Assembly: GCA_012931725.1 (NCBI GenBank)
Contig: CM022947.1
Span: 26,381,746-26,445,745 of the forward strand
Length of the DNA: 64,000 nucleotides
Source of the DNA: Litsea cubeba
Lineage: Eukaryota > Streptophyta > Magnoliopsida > Laurales > Lauraceae
Direction: 5' to 3'
Under the pieces are notes generated by a model, which was not told the origin of the DNA, made no database searches, and saw only the letters and a list, made by a program, of their open reading frames with translations. The stretch's first letter is position 1. Every line of letters starts with the position of its first letter. Position numbers and translations under genes: made by a program. This document shows, in pieces, positions 34,745 to 46,806 of the stretch.

Positions 34745-37240
34745 TTGTGATTCCTGGGCTCTTTGCACTATGCTACAGCACCAGGGTTATCGCAGTACAT
34801 GACAATCAGTTTATGCACTGCAGGAACAACTCCAAATTCCAATAGGAATTTTCTGAGCCATACCACTTCCTTCGCAGCTTCCGATGCCGCCACATACTCT
34901 GCTTCCATGGTAGAATCAGCAGTACAGATTGCTTGACACTCCTCCATGATATAGCCCCTCCTGACAGAGTAAAGACGTATCCTGAAGTAGACTTTCTGGC
35001 ATCACTATCAGATTGGAAATCAGAGTCTGTATACGCCAAAGGCGTTAGATCATCTGCTCGAAAGGTTAGCATATAATCTTTCGTTCTCCGAAGATACTTG
35101 AATATATGCTTAACAACTGTCCAATGCACGGGTCTAGGGTTTGACTGATATCTGCTAACCATGCCAACGGCAAAACAAATATCTGGTCTAGTACATAACA
35201 TTGCATACATGAGGCTTCCAACGGCGGAAGCATATGGAACTCTCCTCATGCTCTCTATCTCTTCAGATGTCTTTGGACATTGATCTCGAGATAGTGGTAC
35301 TCCATGTCTAGAAGGTAGCAAGCCCTTCTTGGAGTCATGCATGTTAAACTTGACCAATATCTTCTCAATATATGAAGATTGGGATAAGGCTAACATCTTA
35401 TTCTTGCGATCATGCAAAAGCTTGATCCCTAAGATATAGCTGGCCTCGCCCAAATCCTTCATCTGAAATTGAGAGGATAACCAAACCTTTGTGGATGACA
35501 ATAAACCTACATCATTTCCTATGAGTAATATGTCATCTACATATAGAACCAAAAATGCAACTGCTTTTCCACTTCCTTTCTTATACACACATGGTTCATC
35601 AATGTTTTGATCAAAGCCAAAGGATTTGACTGCCTGATTAAACTTGATGTTCCATGCTCTAGATGCTTGCTTAAGTCCATAAATGGACTTCTTAAGTTTA
35701 CAAACCATGTTATCTTGGCCATTAGCAATGAAGCCCTTTGGTTGCATCATATAGATGCATTCGTCAAGACTTCCATTAAGAAAAGCTGTCTTGACATCCA
35801 TCTGCCATATCTCGTAGTCATAATGACATGCGATGGCCAAGAGAATCCTTATGGATTTAAGTAGAGCCACTGGTGAAAAGGTTTCCTCATAATCGATACC
35901 CTCTTTCTGAGTATATCCTTTCGCCACCAGTCTTGCTTTGAAGGTTTCCACCTTCCCATCCACTCCTCTCTTTCTCTTGTAGATCCACTTACACCCTATG
36001 GGTTTAATCCCTTCAGGTGCATCTACAAGTTCCCAGACTTGATTGGAATACAAAGAATCCATTTCAGATTTCATCGCTTGCTGCCACATGTCAGCATCCA
36101 TATCCGTTACTGCTTCATCATAACTAGTAGGATCCTCAACCAGATCTTCAGAGTCTGTCTTAAAAGACACTCCTAGATATCTTTCTGGCTGTCTAGAAAT
36201 TTTCCCACTACGACGAGGCTCCGGAGTGTTCAAAGGAATATCTTGTTCATCTACTGTCTCAGGATCTGGTACAGATGTTATAGGAGATACCGGAAGAATC
36301 TCCTCAAGGGTTTCTTCACAACTAAGCTCTTGGTGCATCATGCAATCATCTTCCAAGTACCTAGCATGAGTGCTTATGAGCACTTTTTGCTCCTTTGGAT
36401 GATAAAAGATGCCACCTCTCGTTCCCTTAGGATACCCAATGAAGTAGCACATTTCCGATCTGGGTTCTAGCTTGGTAGTTTTATCATTCAGTACATAGGC
36501 TGGACAACCCCAAATGTGAATATGTCTTAAACTAGGTTTTCGACTTGTCCACATTTCTTGCGGTGTCCTAGGTACTGATTTAGAAGGTACCAGATTTAAA
36601 ATGTATGCTGCTGCTTCTGGGGCATATCCCCAAAAAAATATAGGTAGGGTTGCATGACTCATCATGGACCTTACCATATCAAGAAGGGTACGGTTTCTTC
36701 TCTCTGCTACACCATTTTGCTGGGGTGTACCCGGTGCAGACAACTGAGACACAATCCCATGTTGTGTGAGGTACTCCTTGAACTCACCCAGGAGGTACTC
36801 GCCACCTCGATCAGATCGAAGGGCTTTGATATGTTTCCCTAGTTGTAGCTCCGCCTCAGCCTTGAATTGTTTGAACTTATCAAACGCCTCAGACTTGCGT
36901 CGCATTAAGTATACATATCCATACCTAGAGTAATCATCGAAGAAGGTGATGTAATACTCATACCCTCCTCGAGCCGGTTTGTTCATAGGACCACACACAT
37001 CAGTGTGAATCAATTCTAACAACTCCTTTGACCTTAGTCCCTTTCCAGAGAATGACCTTTTGGTCATCTTTCCCTTGAGACAAGATTCGCACCGAGGAAA
37101 AGGTTCAAAATCTAATGAGCTCAAAGGCCCATCTTCTACCAACCTCTGAATCCGTTTTAGGTTAATGTGACCCAAACGTAAGTGCCAAAGATATGTGTCA
37201 TTGATTGAAGATACCTTCCTCTTAAGGAAGTGGAGTTTCC
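34745..37240 (-). pseudogene. Integrase-RT-RNase H of the Angela-like element
   Basis: Integrase zinc finger: HLRLGH with CESC. Integrase catalytic residues lie in HTDVCGP, RSDRGGEY and NGVAERRNRT. RT blocks are KARLVAKGYTQ, MDVKTAFLNG and YVDD at 35532-35543. RNase H has AYTDSDFQSD and SGGAISWRSVKQS. A one-base loss near 34925-34932 shifts the frame just after KQS. In the correct frame a TAG at 34768-34770 also stops the end of RNase H. All catalytic motifs of integrase and RT are intact, so damage is confined to RNase H and the upstream duplication. Confidence 0.9.
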
Positions 37241-37264
37241 TTCCTCTTAAGGGAAGTGGAGTTT
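37214..37264. repeat. 25-bp tandem duplication causing a frameshift
   Basis: CCTTCCTCTTAAGGAAGTGG occurs at 37214 and again at 37239 (the second with one extra G). The second copy puts the protease-side frame and the integrase-side frame out of phase. Confidence 0.85.
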
Positions 37265-38553
37265 TCTTGTTGTACATTATGCAGTGTGGGAGCAATAGGA
37301 TATATATAAAATAAGTTGTCATGTATTCTACCGGAACATATAATATTTCCATCTCTACTGATATCAATACCAGAATGGAAAGAAACTGAATAATTAAATT
37401 CAATAAGTCTAGAAACTGAAATTAAATTCTTCCTCATGTCCGGAACATAGAAAACATTATTTAAAACTAATATCCTATCACATGGAAAATGTAAAGCAAC
37501 AACTCCTACTGCAACCGCCCAAACTTTAGCTCCAGTTCCGACTCTAAAAGCAAATTCTCCTTTCTCAATTCTATTCATTATCTGAAACTCCTGCAATGAA
37601 TTGCAGATATGATTAGTGACTCCTGAGTCTACTATCCATGAGTCAGTAGAATCAACCACTAGACAAGTTTCAATGTAGTATGAAAAAGATGTACCTTTCT
37701 TTACTGAGGCCAGGAACTTGGGACAATCTTTCTTCCAATGACCTTTGAGGCCACACTTGAAGCATTTCCCTTTGGGCTTTCCATCTGTAGCCTTTTCCTT
37801 CTTATTACCAGTGTTGTCCTTTTTCTGCCCTTTTCCCTTATTCTGCTTCTTCTTGAACTTCTTCCCTTTCGGGTTTAGTTTAGAGGAAGACTGGAAAAAA
37901 TGAGCTTGGGCTTTGGGCTTCATGATGGCCTCTGCCACCTGGAGTTCTTTCATTAACTCAGGTAGAGTCATGTCCATCTTGCTCATATTGAAATTGAGCT
38001 TGAACTGATTAAAAGAATCCGGTAGAGTTTCGAGAATCATGTCAGTTTGACTCTCTGCATCAATCTCAGCCCCTAGAATCTCAGCTACATTGAAACAATC
38101 CATCAGCTTGAGCATATGCTCTCTGACAGGTGTTCCCTCAGCCATCCTAGTATTCATGATGGTCCTCATAGCAGCTTGCCTAGCTGGCCTGCTCTTGTCT
38201 GCGAACATCTCAGACAAGGACATCATGATTTCATAGGCTGTGTCCATATGCTCGTGCTGTGTTTGCAACACGTTGGACATGGAAGCGAGTATATAGCATT
38301 TAGCCATGCTGTTCGCTTTCTTCCATTTTCTCTCAGCCTCTAACTGGTTATCAGTAGAATTAGCATCTATATCAGGACAGGTTTCCACCAAGACATACTT
38401 GTACTCCTCAGCAGTGAGTACTATGTCAAGATTTCTTTTCCAATCTACGTAGTTAGGGCCAGTCAACTTTTTCTGACGAAGAATGCACATCAGTGGATTA
38501 AAAGAATCTTTACCCATCTCTCTCTGGATATTAAACGGTTTATAATTAGACAT
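37222..38553 (-). CDS. gag-protease of the Angela-like element
   Basis: An open frame of 443 codons starts at an ATG (MSNYKPFN). It contains the UBN2-like gag core (residues about 30-230, with FADKSRPARQAAM and TLPDSFNQFKLN), a Lys-rich linker, the CCHC knuckle CFKCGLKGHWKKDC and an aspartic protease with WIVDSGVTNHIC. It ends early in KETPLP because of the duplication at 37214-37264. Gag and protease could therefore still be translated, but not fused to integrase and RT. Confidence 0.88.
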   Translation of the reverse strand: MSNYKPFNIQREMGKDSFNPLMCILRQKKLTGPNYVDWKRNLDIVLTAEEYKYVLVETCPDIDANSTDNQLEAERKWKKANSMAKCYILASMSNVLQTQHEHMDTAYEIMMSLSEMFADKSRPARQAAMRTIMNTRMAEGTPVREHMLKLMDCFNVAEILGAEIDAESQTDMILETLPDSFNQFKLNFNMSKMDMTLPELMKELQVAEAIMKPKAQAHFFQSSSKLNPKGKKFKKKQNKGKGQKKDNTGNKKEKATDGKPKGKCFKCGLKGHWKKDCPKFLASVKKGTSFSYYIETCLVVDSTDSWIVDSGVTNHICNSLQEFQIMNRIEKGEFAFRVGTGAKVWAVAVGVVALHFPCDRILVLNNVFYVPDMRKNLISVSRLIEFNYSVSFHSGIDISRDGNIICSGRIHDNLFYIYPIAPTLHNVQQENSTSLKRKETPLP

Positions 38554-40168
38554 GCAGTATATATGTAAAATGCATATGGTGCTTGTTTATAAAAGGAAAA
38601 AACAAAGCACAAAACTTTTTTCATTATTTAACCCCAAACATAATGTATCAGTGTTTCAACCTCCTCATAAACCCTCCATCGAAAGGATGGCCGAGCCTAC
38701 AGTAACGTTGAATTAAGCTCTTCTTATTTGGATTATCACTGTCTGGATACATATCCAGTGATAATCCAATCACTGATTGGTTTGACCTCATAAGACAAAT
38801 AACTTTAACTGGTAGGAGAGGTTATTACCGCCTTATGTCAAGTGTGTTACCATCTCTTATGAAAATTCCCAGAATGTCCTAATCTAGAAGTGAGCTTTGG
38901 TAAAGAACTCCAACGAAGGGATGGCCGCTCCCACCAACACTTCATCGACATTCTATAGAAGTGATCTTTAGTAAAGAACTCCACCGAAGGGATGGCCGCT
39001 CCCACTAACACCTCATTACGAACATTCACTTTAGTTCACCCACTAACCCATCGAAGTGATCTTTAGTAAAGAACTCCACCGAAGGGATGGCCGCTCCCAC
39101 TAACACTTCTAATGAGATTAATATGAACGGAGAATGGAAGGTCGTGGGGTTTTTCCTAAACCGCTCTCCCACTTGATAATTTATCACTAGGGTTTATAAA
39201 CTTTCCTTTGATCTTTAACTTTAATGACTATCAATGACTCAAGTCATCTTGAAAGTAAATAACCTTTGCATTAAAACATTTGAGAAAAACCTTTAAAAGA
39301 ATCAAAAACCTAACTTGGGTTATGGGAACCCTTAGGTAGCATCTAATTAGATTTTTTTAGTTTAGTCTATTTTTGGAAACCAAGGGTGCCAACCCTATCT
39401 AATTTTAAACCTTAGACATAATTAGAAGGTGCTGGTCTAAGTCCCGTTTAAAACCAATTGACCAAACAAAAACATTCTAATTTTAGAAAGATGCCATTTT
39501 TAGAACCTAATGGTGGCCATGTTTCTAGGTGACAATTATAGCAATTATATAAAGCATTCAACCATGCATTCCATATATAAAAGCAAATAAAAGTATGCAT
39601 TCCTTGATGGCTCCCTGTTCTTAGGATTTCAAATCCTAATCGAATTAGGACTCCTCATGCATCTAGAAGTCTTGACTCCTTCATCTCCAAGGACTCCAAT
39701 TTCTTGCAACCTTCTTGTCTTGAAACTTTCCTTTTCTTGCTTGTTTCCATAAATAGATTTATACAAGCAAACCCATGAAAAACAAAACCAAAATTACATT
39801 GGAGATTCCTATGGAAAGCTTACATAAAGACTAGTTGGAATAAAATTAAGGAAACTTTACAACTTCCTATGATTGCTAACCGCGCAATCGTACACTTTCC
39901 AACTAATTAAAAAAAAAACATCCAAATCCACACAACATACATGCGAACCATCAAGGATGCTAATTATGGCTGCAACCAAATAGATTAGTGCATAATGTAC
40001 AACATGATTCAGATCTGGAAAAATTAATTCCAGCAATCCGAACGTAACCATCATACAAGATTACAACACTAATACAAATCTGAAATAAATTTCAGCAGGG
40101 TGCCACCATGCCCCATCTAATCTAGGATTAATTAATCACATCATGGGATCATGATTTCGCATGGAGTG
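38554..40168 (-). other. Leader of the Angela-like element
   Basis: This is noncoding, with the 5' untranslated part of the genomic RNA on the minus strand. It includes three to four copies of a GAAGGGATGGCCGCTCCCAC phrase (38886-39115, with a degenerate copy near 38680). Confidence 0.75.
38886..39115. repeat. Spaced leader repeats
   Basis: Three copies of a roughly 60-bp block beginning GAAGTGA-CTTTAGTAAAG start near 38886, 38957 and 39052. Each contains GAAGGGATGGCCGCTCCCAC. Spacing is about 71 and 95 bp. Its place in the leader suggests an RNA element, but this is not shown. Confidence 0.75.
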
Positions 40169-40180
40169 GCTCTGATACCA
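40169..40180 (-). other. Primer binding site, initiator tRNA-Met
   Basis: The minus strand TGGTATCAGAGC begins one base after the 5' LTR. Confidence 0.9.
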
Positions 40181-40181
40181 C

Positions 40182-42220
40182 TGAAGGAAACCGCGATTCA
40201 GATCTGAAACATCTCATATAGAGACTACTATGGCTGATGCAAAGCATGACAGATTTTAAAAAATTCTGATTTCTGCACTATGCAGCGGAAATCAGCCATA
40301 AAGAATCGCATAGAAACTCCATTAAATCATGATCAACATGTGTTCAATTAATAGAGATGATAGAAGACTATTACCTCGATGTTTTGGAAGCTTTAATCCT
40401 CTAAAAATCTGATGCAAAAAGGGTGAACTCAGCTCTGCAATCAGCAAGTATGTTGCTGGAATTCTGCTGCAGAAATTGTGTTCTCTTTTGATCTTCTTCT
40501 CTATCTCAAATTCTAATCTGATTGGCTAAGGCGGTGGAACCTTAATCTAGGTTTAGAGATAGGTTTCTAGAATAACATTCTATGGAAAAAAACCCTTGCT
40601 ACAAGCTCTCCTCAAAGTGCTTAATGGCTGGATGTGTGGAATGGAACAATTAGGCCGATCCCCGCCCAAAGGGAAGGCTTCCCCTTTTATAGATTAGTAA
40701 GAGAGTTTCCTTGTTCACTAAGTAGCCTCCTTTCTAATTCTCTTGGAATTACTAAAAGAAATAACAATCCTTAGATTAGTATCCTTTCTAGAACCATTCC
40801 AAATTAGAAAAGGAAACTCACTATGAGCATCCCTTAAACTTAGCAATTAGTAATCCTAGTTGTGCAACACTTACTAATTTAAGTTTCTAATCAAAAAGGG
40901 AAACTTATTATTATAGGAATACTTATCCAAGGAGGAGTCCAACCTTCCAAGTAGAGAGACTTACTAAAAGTTGAAGACCCCACACTAGGAAATTCCCATC
41001 TTGGACGTCCCATATACTACGGCCCACATAATGGCCCACATGTCCATAATTTATCTAGAATTAAATTCATGTATGCCATCAAGGCCTATTTGAATTTAAA
41101 TTCCAAATTATTTTTCCATAAAATAATTCAACCTTATCTCCTAATCAAATTAGGAAACCATGCCAATATAGGAAAGTGACTAGAGAAGGGACCAAAAGAC
41201 ATATTTGCCCTTGGCTCCCAAAATGACCAAAATGTCCATGCTAAACCCATAGCAACATAAAGATTATTTTAACCTTAACTCATTCCACTAGAGAGTTATG
41301 GTTGCACTCCAGGGACAAATATTAAGTATGAAATAAGCTTGTCATAAAATGACAGTTGTCTCCGACCTACCAAGTACAATGACCTAAATGCCCCTCTATG
41401 TAACATCCTCAATCAAGTCAGGTTATCTGATGTACTATCAACCTTCTCGATTAAATCTTAAACCTTAGAACATCATATCCTTGACTTGATCATCATCCTG
41501 ATATTATTCTCTGGATCCAGGGAGCGACCCACAAGTTCAATATCAATATGGAACATCCATATACTAAGATCTTAGATTTTGATGATCAATCGGATAACTC
41601 TAAGGGGACGATCATTCCATCATTAGATGGCATAGATTCTATATTGCATCTGCACGTCCCAACTAATCAAGTCCGAGTACCCAAAATACAGAGCTGTTGA
41701 CCCAAGAAAAGAATCTCAGCCATAGTGAATTAAAGCATAAGAACTTGACTTCGTCAATTCATCCACAAATGCTCAAGATTAAGAGCACCGGTCACTCAGT
41801 AGCATGAAGTGACTTGATCTCTCTCTGTGATAGTACTATTTTAGAGATCACACCTACAATGGTCCTGTTCAATGCATTGCATATGCACTAATGAGATAAA
41901 TCCAGGAAAGTCCTCCCATGACTTAGGTAAGTCATCCTGAATACAGGAGAGTCTCTCACTATAACTTATACCAAGATGAAGTGCCCGGCTCCATCTCTCA
42001 GTTATGAACAAATATGTTGTTTCCAGTGTCCATGAATTAGACCTATCTGTGTGTAGACACTACACACCTAATTCATTTACTAGAAACAATGGGCCTTACA
42101 CAACCATACATATATACATGTTTAAGCAGAAAAGAGATTCTATTAAATAACCAGTTAATATCCAGTAACAAAAGATGAGAGTGCAGCTAGTGGGCTTTAG
42201 GGCATACACCAATCCCAACA
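40182..42220 (-). repeat. 5' LTR of the Angela-like element
   Basis: It is 2039 bp. The minus strand has CTATAAAAGG at about 40683-40692, a likely TATA box for the genomic RNA. Confidence 0.92.
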
Positions 42221-44393
42221 TCCCTTTTATAACAAAAAAAATTAAGGTGAAGGATTCTAAATGGTAGGGTAAAAGCAATTGAGGTTTGTAGAACTTTCAA
42301 TGCGACCTAAAGAGAAAAGATTTCACAAAAACTTCCTTTAAATACGAGTTTAACATGGAAATGGAGATCGAGTTCCCTAAAATAGTCTGATACTAACTCC
42401 TTCGGAAGATGGTAATGATCAGATGCTAGTATTTTATTAGATCACTCGTACGAATGTAAAAACATATTTCTTTTTATCATTAAAAGATTGAAAAATAGTA
42501 TTCATACCAATTCACATAAGAGGATCGTTAACGCTTCAGAAAGAATGTCCGTTCCCCAAGGTGTATGGGTTATATGTTTGCATAGAATACAACAGAATTC
42601 AGGGCCAAATATGCTACACCAAAGTCTTCTTTAATAAGCAGGGGTAATGCATATATATAAGGTCACAAGATAGATGGGACTTTGAGATTCCTAAGTTACT
42701 GAAATGATGGCTGTGCATTCATTCTGTATCTTTCCTAGGATTAAATTTTAATCAAACAACAGTTATTTTAGGGTAATTTTTGGATATTTTCCTTTAATTC
42801 TTCATTTAAAACCACTTAAAGAAATCAAACAAGCCCAAAATGAACATCAATTAACACTCTTATCAATTACAGTAGTCAAAAGTAAAATTATTGATTATTA
42901 TTTTGGAACAAACAAATATGCCCACTATTATATATTTATGAGTAGGACCCATATTTAAAATATAGACCATTCAAAAGGGTGGTCCCTTTAGTTTTATCTC
43001 GACAGACGAATTTACTTCAATCGGATTTATTCTAACATAGATAATCATGGTTAAAATATGACTTTTTTAGAATTATTTTTCCTCTTTCCTTTCTTTTCTT
43101 CCACCATTCTGATCTGTCTCCCCTAGAATCTGCTATGATTTTGTTCCTTTTTTAGATATTTTTTTCTCCTTCCTTTCCTTTCTTTTCTTCCGTCATACTA
43201 ATATTTGTTCCCCAAAGTCTGCTATGATTTTGCTACTTTTTTTAGAATAGAAAACTAGATTGATTAATTAATAGGGTAAATTAGCCAAAAGTCACTCAAA
43301 TTGGTCTTGTAAGGCCGCTAGTCCAATAACTTTTCCTCTAAGGCGTCCATACAGCTGGACATATTTCAGTGGAAGATCCCTAGATACTCCACATCACATA
43401 TTTACATCATATATTTACATCACCAATTTAACCTTCAATTGTTTACCCATAAAATTTTGAATTTTAATATTTCAAGGCTTACATTCTCCCTCGTTCATAG
43501 GGCAACGTTCTCTCTCATTCTTTGTCCCAGGGAACCACCTTCGGAAGAAGAAGCATCGATCCTCGCATGCTGCTATGCCATCTGTAGTTGCAGAAGGAGA
43601 CCGTTGATCGGATGAGATCAAGAGGACTCTATTTGCAGGGACACGGTGGAGGAACCGTTTCTCATTTTGACTTCTATGGGATCAAATTGCTTGAAACAAC
43701 ATTCATTTCCATTTTTAAGATGATATATCCAAATTCATAAGGAAATGAGAACATGGAACATGCTTGGATAAATATTACTAAATAGGTTTTAAAGCATTTC
43801 CATTCATACAATCTTCAAATCATTTCAATAAACAAAATCCAACAATGAGCATAAAGAGGATGATTTTGAAGATAACTTGCATTTTAAAATGATATAACTT
43901 ATTTGAAACACATACAAGTTGAATTTTCAAAACAATAATTTTCCATATGAAGGTATAACTTAGAAATCTATGGAGAATCCAAAATGATTTAAATCATTTG
44001 TTTTTCAAAATAATCTAACTATGACATTCACACAAATGATTTTGCAATAACAATCGATCATATATAATCTAGCTATGAAAGCTTTTGAAATCATATTCAA
44101 TTGATCATATATAGAAATGCAATACAAGTGATATAACTATATGAGAGCAAAAAGCAAATTTATCATGAGGAAATTATAATCAAATGAGTTTGAAAACCAT
44201 GATATTTAACTAGAGAGGTACATGAAGACAAAATCAATTCATCATAAAGAAACATTGCATTTAAAGAAATGTAACTTATGAAAGAACAAAATGCAAATGA
44301 ATCATGACCAACAAAAGGATATAACTAAAAAGGATAGGTTGGTTAATGAGGTTCAAGGCCTTAAGTTTTGTCTAAGTATCTAACTTTAGGAAT
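42221..44393. other. AT-rich region without a recognised gene
   Basis: The first part is flank of the Angela-like insertion. It has an 89-bp duplication at 43081-43260 and a CT-rich stretch near 43480-43540. From about 43690 the minus strand could be decayed sequence downstream of the SIRE-like gag. No pol motif is visible. Confidence 0.5.
43081..43260. repeat. 89-bp imperfect tandem duplication
   Basis: TGCTATGATTTTG occurs at 43131 and 43220, each preceded by a similar CT-rich stretch (CCTTTCTTTTCTTCC). Confidence 0.75.
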
Positions 44394-45030
44394 CTACCTA
44401 AGGTCTTGAGAGGGTTGATCTTTAAGGCCTAGGTTTGAAGTCCCACCAACCCTAGGAGATTTGACTTGATAAATTTTGGACCTATCACCATGAGATTTGA
44501 ATAATTTAAACTTCAGTTGGTGATTAGTCTCTTGAGATTGGTGAGTTTGTCTCTTAGTGGTTTGATTCATTTTTCTTTTCTTCTTATTTCCTCCCTTTAT
44601 TTGACTTTTGAATTTTAAATTTAACTTAGCAACTTTCTTCAAAAGTTCTTTCATTTGTTGAGTTAGGGGAGGTAGATTGAGAAGCTTTTTGTTGATAGAT
44701 TCTTTTATAGTTGGTTTAACTTGTTTAACCTTTTTAGAATATATCTTAGGAGACTCCTTTTTAATAGGTTTAACATGTTTAATCTTTTTGGAGTCTTCCT
44801 TGATTTTTAGTGTCTTACCCTTCATAGGGTTTGATTCTACTTTCTTAAGTTCATAGATGGGTTTAGACACATGGCTTCTTCTTAATTTGCACTCAAACCT
44901 AAAATGACCTTTAATGCCACAATAATTACATTTAGTCATAGGCAAGGAAGAATGAGTACTAGAGAATGAGGACTCACCTTTCACAAATGCATTGGTGAAC
45001 ATAGGGTCGTGTGAAATATGCCTATCAAAT
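44394..45030 (-). pseudogene. SIRE-like copia gag, C-terminal part
   Basis: The minus-strand frame continues the gag at 54091 onward: the joined host reads TGLG-FDRHISHDPMF across the insertion at 45031-54090. It contains FVKGE, the zinc knuckle CNYCGIKGHFRFEC and a very Lys-rich tail ending at 44394. No protease follows. The lineage call (SIRE/Maximus-like) rests on the coiled-coil gag and the RTGLGF plus CNYCG-KGH pattern. Confidence 0.7.
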
Positions 45031-46795
45031 TGTTGGAAATAGGGTGGGCCTCTAGGATAGGTTTCAAAAACTTTTGACCCACTTGACGCAGGGATCAACT
45101 ATCCATAAGGCTATAAAACCCAATCCAAGATCTATGTCCTCAATCTCAGTCATCATGATCAGTAAAACAATTTATCTAGAAGATAAAACAGCAACATATA
45201 AGCAACAAATAAATCTACAACATGCAAGGAAGTAGATTATACCTTTGGAGCTCGGTTGTGCTCTAATGGAGGAGTTGCGTCTTTCTTTGATGATGAAACG
45301 CTTTCACTAATCAAATAAGGATCTCCAAGACCTCTTGATCTTCCACGCTATGACCCGTATCAGATTCTCCTTTTCTCAAGAAGATGGTGGGATCTCCAAG
45401 AGAAAACTACTAGGAACCCTAGGGAGGAACTAGAAAGAGAACTAGAAGAGGGAAGAGAGGAATAACTTGTGCAACACTTGCACTAGGGGGCCTTGGGCGT
45501 GAATCCCAATGCAAGAACAGTGCTTAGACGTCCAAGGCCTCCTCTCCTCTATTTATAACTTTTGCAAGTTGTCTCTTCTTTACTAATTACAATAGAAGTC
45601 TTACTTCCATTAATTAGTAACTTACCATATCATAATTAGAAGTCTCACTTCAAATATGATTAGTATCTTTCTAATTCCTTTCTAATTAAAATAGAAGTCT
45701 CACTTCTACTAAAATTAGTAAGTCTACTATTACCACCATTAGAAGTCTCACTTCAAATAGAAATAGTAACTTTCCTTTTAGAGTTCTACTAGAATTAGAT
45801 ACTTTCTAATAATTGGGCTAGCGTGGGGACCACTAGGGATTCCTTAGAAAGCTGGCTCCAACTGGGACACGCGACCCCACATCTCATGTGTAATCCGGGC
45901 CCACAGTTAATTGCAAATAACTCCACTATATAAATGCAATTGAACTCCAGTCTTAGGAATATTACATAGAAGACCCTAAACTTCCACATTACCACAAGTA
46001 GACCCCTCTATCAATATCCATGGATCAATTGGACCTGTCTTCCAAAATAGATCCATATCTTATTATCCTTGAGCCCCAATCAATTATAATGATCAATAGG
46101 TACCTTTCCAATTAACTCTTAATCGGAATGGGTGCGCACTTACCAATGATAAATCCATTAATTGGCAGAAGGGGATATTAGAGATAGATTCCTTCTTGAC
46201 TATTGAATGTTCCCACAGCTCTACTACCATGTACCCAAATCACCGAGGTGTTGACCTACAGTTGGCCTCACTCATTGGTGACTCAAAGCAAATGAATAGA
46301 TAGAAACTTGAGTTCATTAATGTCTCAGGATTGAGAGCCTATTGCTAGGGAATTATGAGAGCAGACCTTAAAATAAAGACAGTGTTTATAAGGTGCTTCT
46401 CATGGTCCTTCAATACATCAAATGTACCAGCACTATGATCCAGAATCTTCCATTCTGATGATCGAGACAAATCACACTATCTCATAGTGATCAAAGTACT
46501 GCAACCTTAACAGTATGAGATGTCCAGTCTCATCACTGGTTGTGATAATATTTAAGTATAAGATTTGCCACACATGTCTCCCGTATGTGGATCTCATCCA
46601 TACACATGTGTTACATCTAATATACTTGTGGACCCCGGTTCATCTCATGAACCATCATGTCATTCGTATTGGTCATGTGCAAGTATATAATAAATTACCA
46701 TTCATCTCATGAAAGGAAAGCATGAATATACTGATAAATAAAGAAATTAATCAATTTATTATATTATCTACTGGATTGAGTCCATAAAACTAACA
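45031..46795 (-). repeat. 3' LTR of the young copia element
   Basis: Ends are TGTTGGAAAT ... CTAACA on the plus strand. Several short frames inside are duplicated in the other LTR and are not genes. Confidence 0.94.
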
Positions 46796-46806
46796 ATCTC
46801 CCACTT
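46796..46806 (-). other. Polypurine tract of the young copia element
   Basis: The minus strand reads AAGTGGGAGAT up to the LTR boundary. Confidence 0.7.

Larger units (their letters stand above)
32502..42220 (-). mobile_element. Angela/Tork-like Ty1-copia element
   Basis: LTRs of 2042 and 2039 bp (minus strand TGTTGGGATTGG ... CGGTTTCCTTCA) are flanked by the duplication TCCCT (32497-32501 and 42221-42225). The minus-strand order is 5' LTR, initiator-Met primer site, a 1.6-kb leader, gag, protease, integrase, RT, RNase H, polypurine tract, 3' LTR; integrase before RT defines copia. The UBN2-like gag (KLTGPNYVDWKRNLDIVL) and long LTRs suggest the Angela/Tork group (inference). The frame is broken by a small duplication, a one-base loss in RNase H and a late nonsense codon. 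The LTRs look about 98-99% identical. Confidence 0.94.

Noticed and set aside
45795..45995. 66-codon frame identical to 53090-53290
   Set aside because: It is in both LTRs of the young copia element. The identity reflects recent insertion, not a gene.
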